DNA of 7,036 bases, taken from the NCBI GenBank assembly GCA_903928285.1, contig CAIYQH010000472.1:1-7036 (forward strand). Reading direction: 5' to 3'. Shown piece by piece: positions 6,883 to 7,036 of this stretch. The position numbers were made by a program, and so were the translations under genes. The DNA is from an uncultured Bacteroidales bacterium. GTDB taxonomy: Bacteria > Bacteroidota > Bacteroidia > Bacteroidales > FEN-979. The notes below the pieces were generated by a model that saw only the letters and a list, made by a program, of their open reading frames with translations, was not told where the DNA came from and ran no database searches. Position 1 is the first letter of the stretch. Every line of letters starts with the position of its first letter.

Positions 6883-7036
6883 ATCAGGCAAAAGGCCCCA
6901 AAACCGGCCGGATTGCAAAGATATCGTTTTTTTCAACCACTCTCCGGCATACAGGAAGACCCGTCCGGGTACCATTCCTTTACATTGCAGTTGCCTGAAA
7001 ACCTGGTTGTTATCAGGATCATTATTATAGAATCAA
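6883..7036. other. Upstream region of the SGNH-SGNH-MBOAT operon
   Basis: These 154 bases reach the right edge. They hold the -7 box, the palindrome CCGGCCGG (6904-6911), and an inverted repeat ACCCG-TC-CGGGT (6959-6970). The far end (about 7010-7036) is AT-rich. The frame of the first SGNH gene stays open back to a TGA at 7033-7035. A second minus-strand frame is open from the edge to a TGA at 6933-6935; it could be the tail of another gene but gives no recognisable protein. I see no RNA gene or riboswitch. Confidence 0.45.
6916..6923 (-). promoter_or_regulatory. Candidate Bacteroidota -7 promoter box
   Basis: The minus strand reads TATCTTTG, an exact match to the TAnnTTTG -7 consensus of the Bacteroidota primary sigma factor. 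Transcription would begin near 6910, giving a leader of about 28 bases before the ATG at 6882. No TTTG -33 element is visible at the usual 19-21 base spacing, so support is partial. An 8-base palindrome, CCGGCCGG (6904-6911), lies at the predicted start point and could be chance or an operator. Confidence 0.4.

Noticed and set aside
6959..6970. Inverted repeat ACCCG-TC-CGGGT as a regulator site
   Set aside because: It is short and single, and lies more than 35 bases upstream of the candidate -7 box with no second copy; chance is a sufficient explanation.
6933..7035. Minus-strand frame open from the right edge, possibly the tail of another gene
   Set aside because: Only about 33 residues are visible, with no motif and a composition unlike the neighbours; it cannot be supported as a gene from this window.

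Overview
The window looks like a piece of a Bacteroidota chromosome, probably Bacteroidales-like. The evidence is the type of receiver plus PEP/pyruvate-binding protein on the left, a TAnnTTTG-type -7 box before the right-hand operon, mostly weak ribosome binding sites, and roughly balanced base composition. This is inferred from protein style and promoter form; no marker gene is present.

Layout: two blocks converge. On the left, one long plus-strand gene (2-2641), cut by the window edge at its 5' end, encodes a multidomain protein. It carries the end of one receiver-like domain, a complete receiver domain, a linker domain, an ATP-grasp PEP/pyruvate-binding domain, and a conserved C-terminal domain I cannot assign to a characterised function. 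It lacks the swivelling phosphohistidine domain and the PEP-binding barrel of true PEP synthase or PPDK.

On the right, three minus-strand genes form a tight operon read from about 6910 down to 2668: a membrane-anchored SGNH hydrolase-like protein, a second SGNH protein with a signal peptide (8-base overlap with the first), and an MBOAT-family membrane O-acyltransferase (20 bases further on). The two SGNH proteins look like diverged tandem paralogues. Both carry about 170 residues between the catalytic Ser block and the next SGNH block, an architecture like that of Ape1-type peptidoglycan O-acetylesterases.

Working model: the MBOAT protein passes an acyl group, most likely acetyl, across the inner membrane, and the two periplasmic SGNH proteins place it on, or remove it from, a cell-envelope glycan. 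This parallels PatA/PatB/Ape1 and AlgI/AlgJ/AlgX. The glycan cannot be told from the sequence. The oddest detail is that the second SGNH protein has Arg where the catalytic Asp of the usual DxxH motif should be. I see no RNA genes, mobile elements, CRISPR arrays or long repeats.
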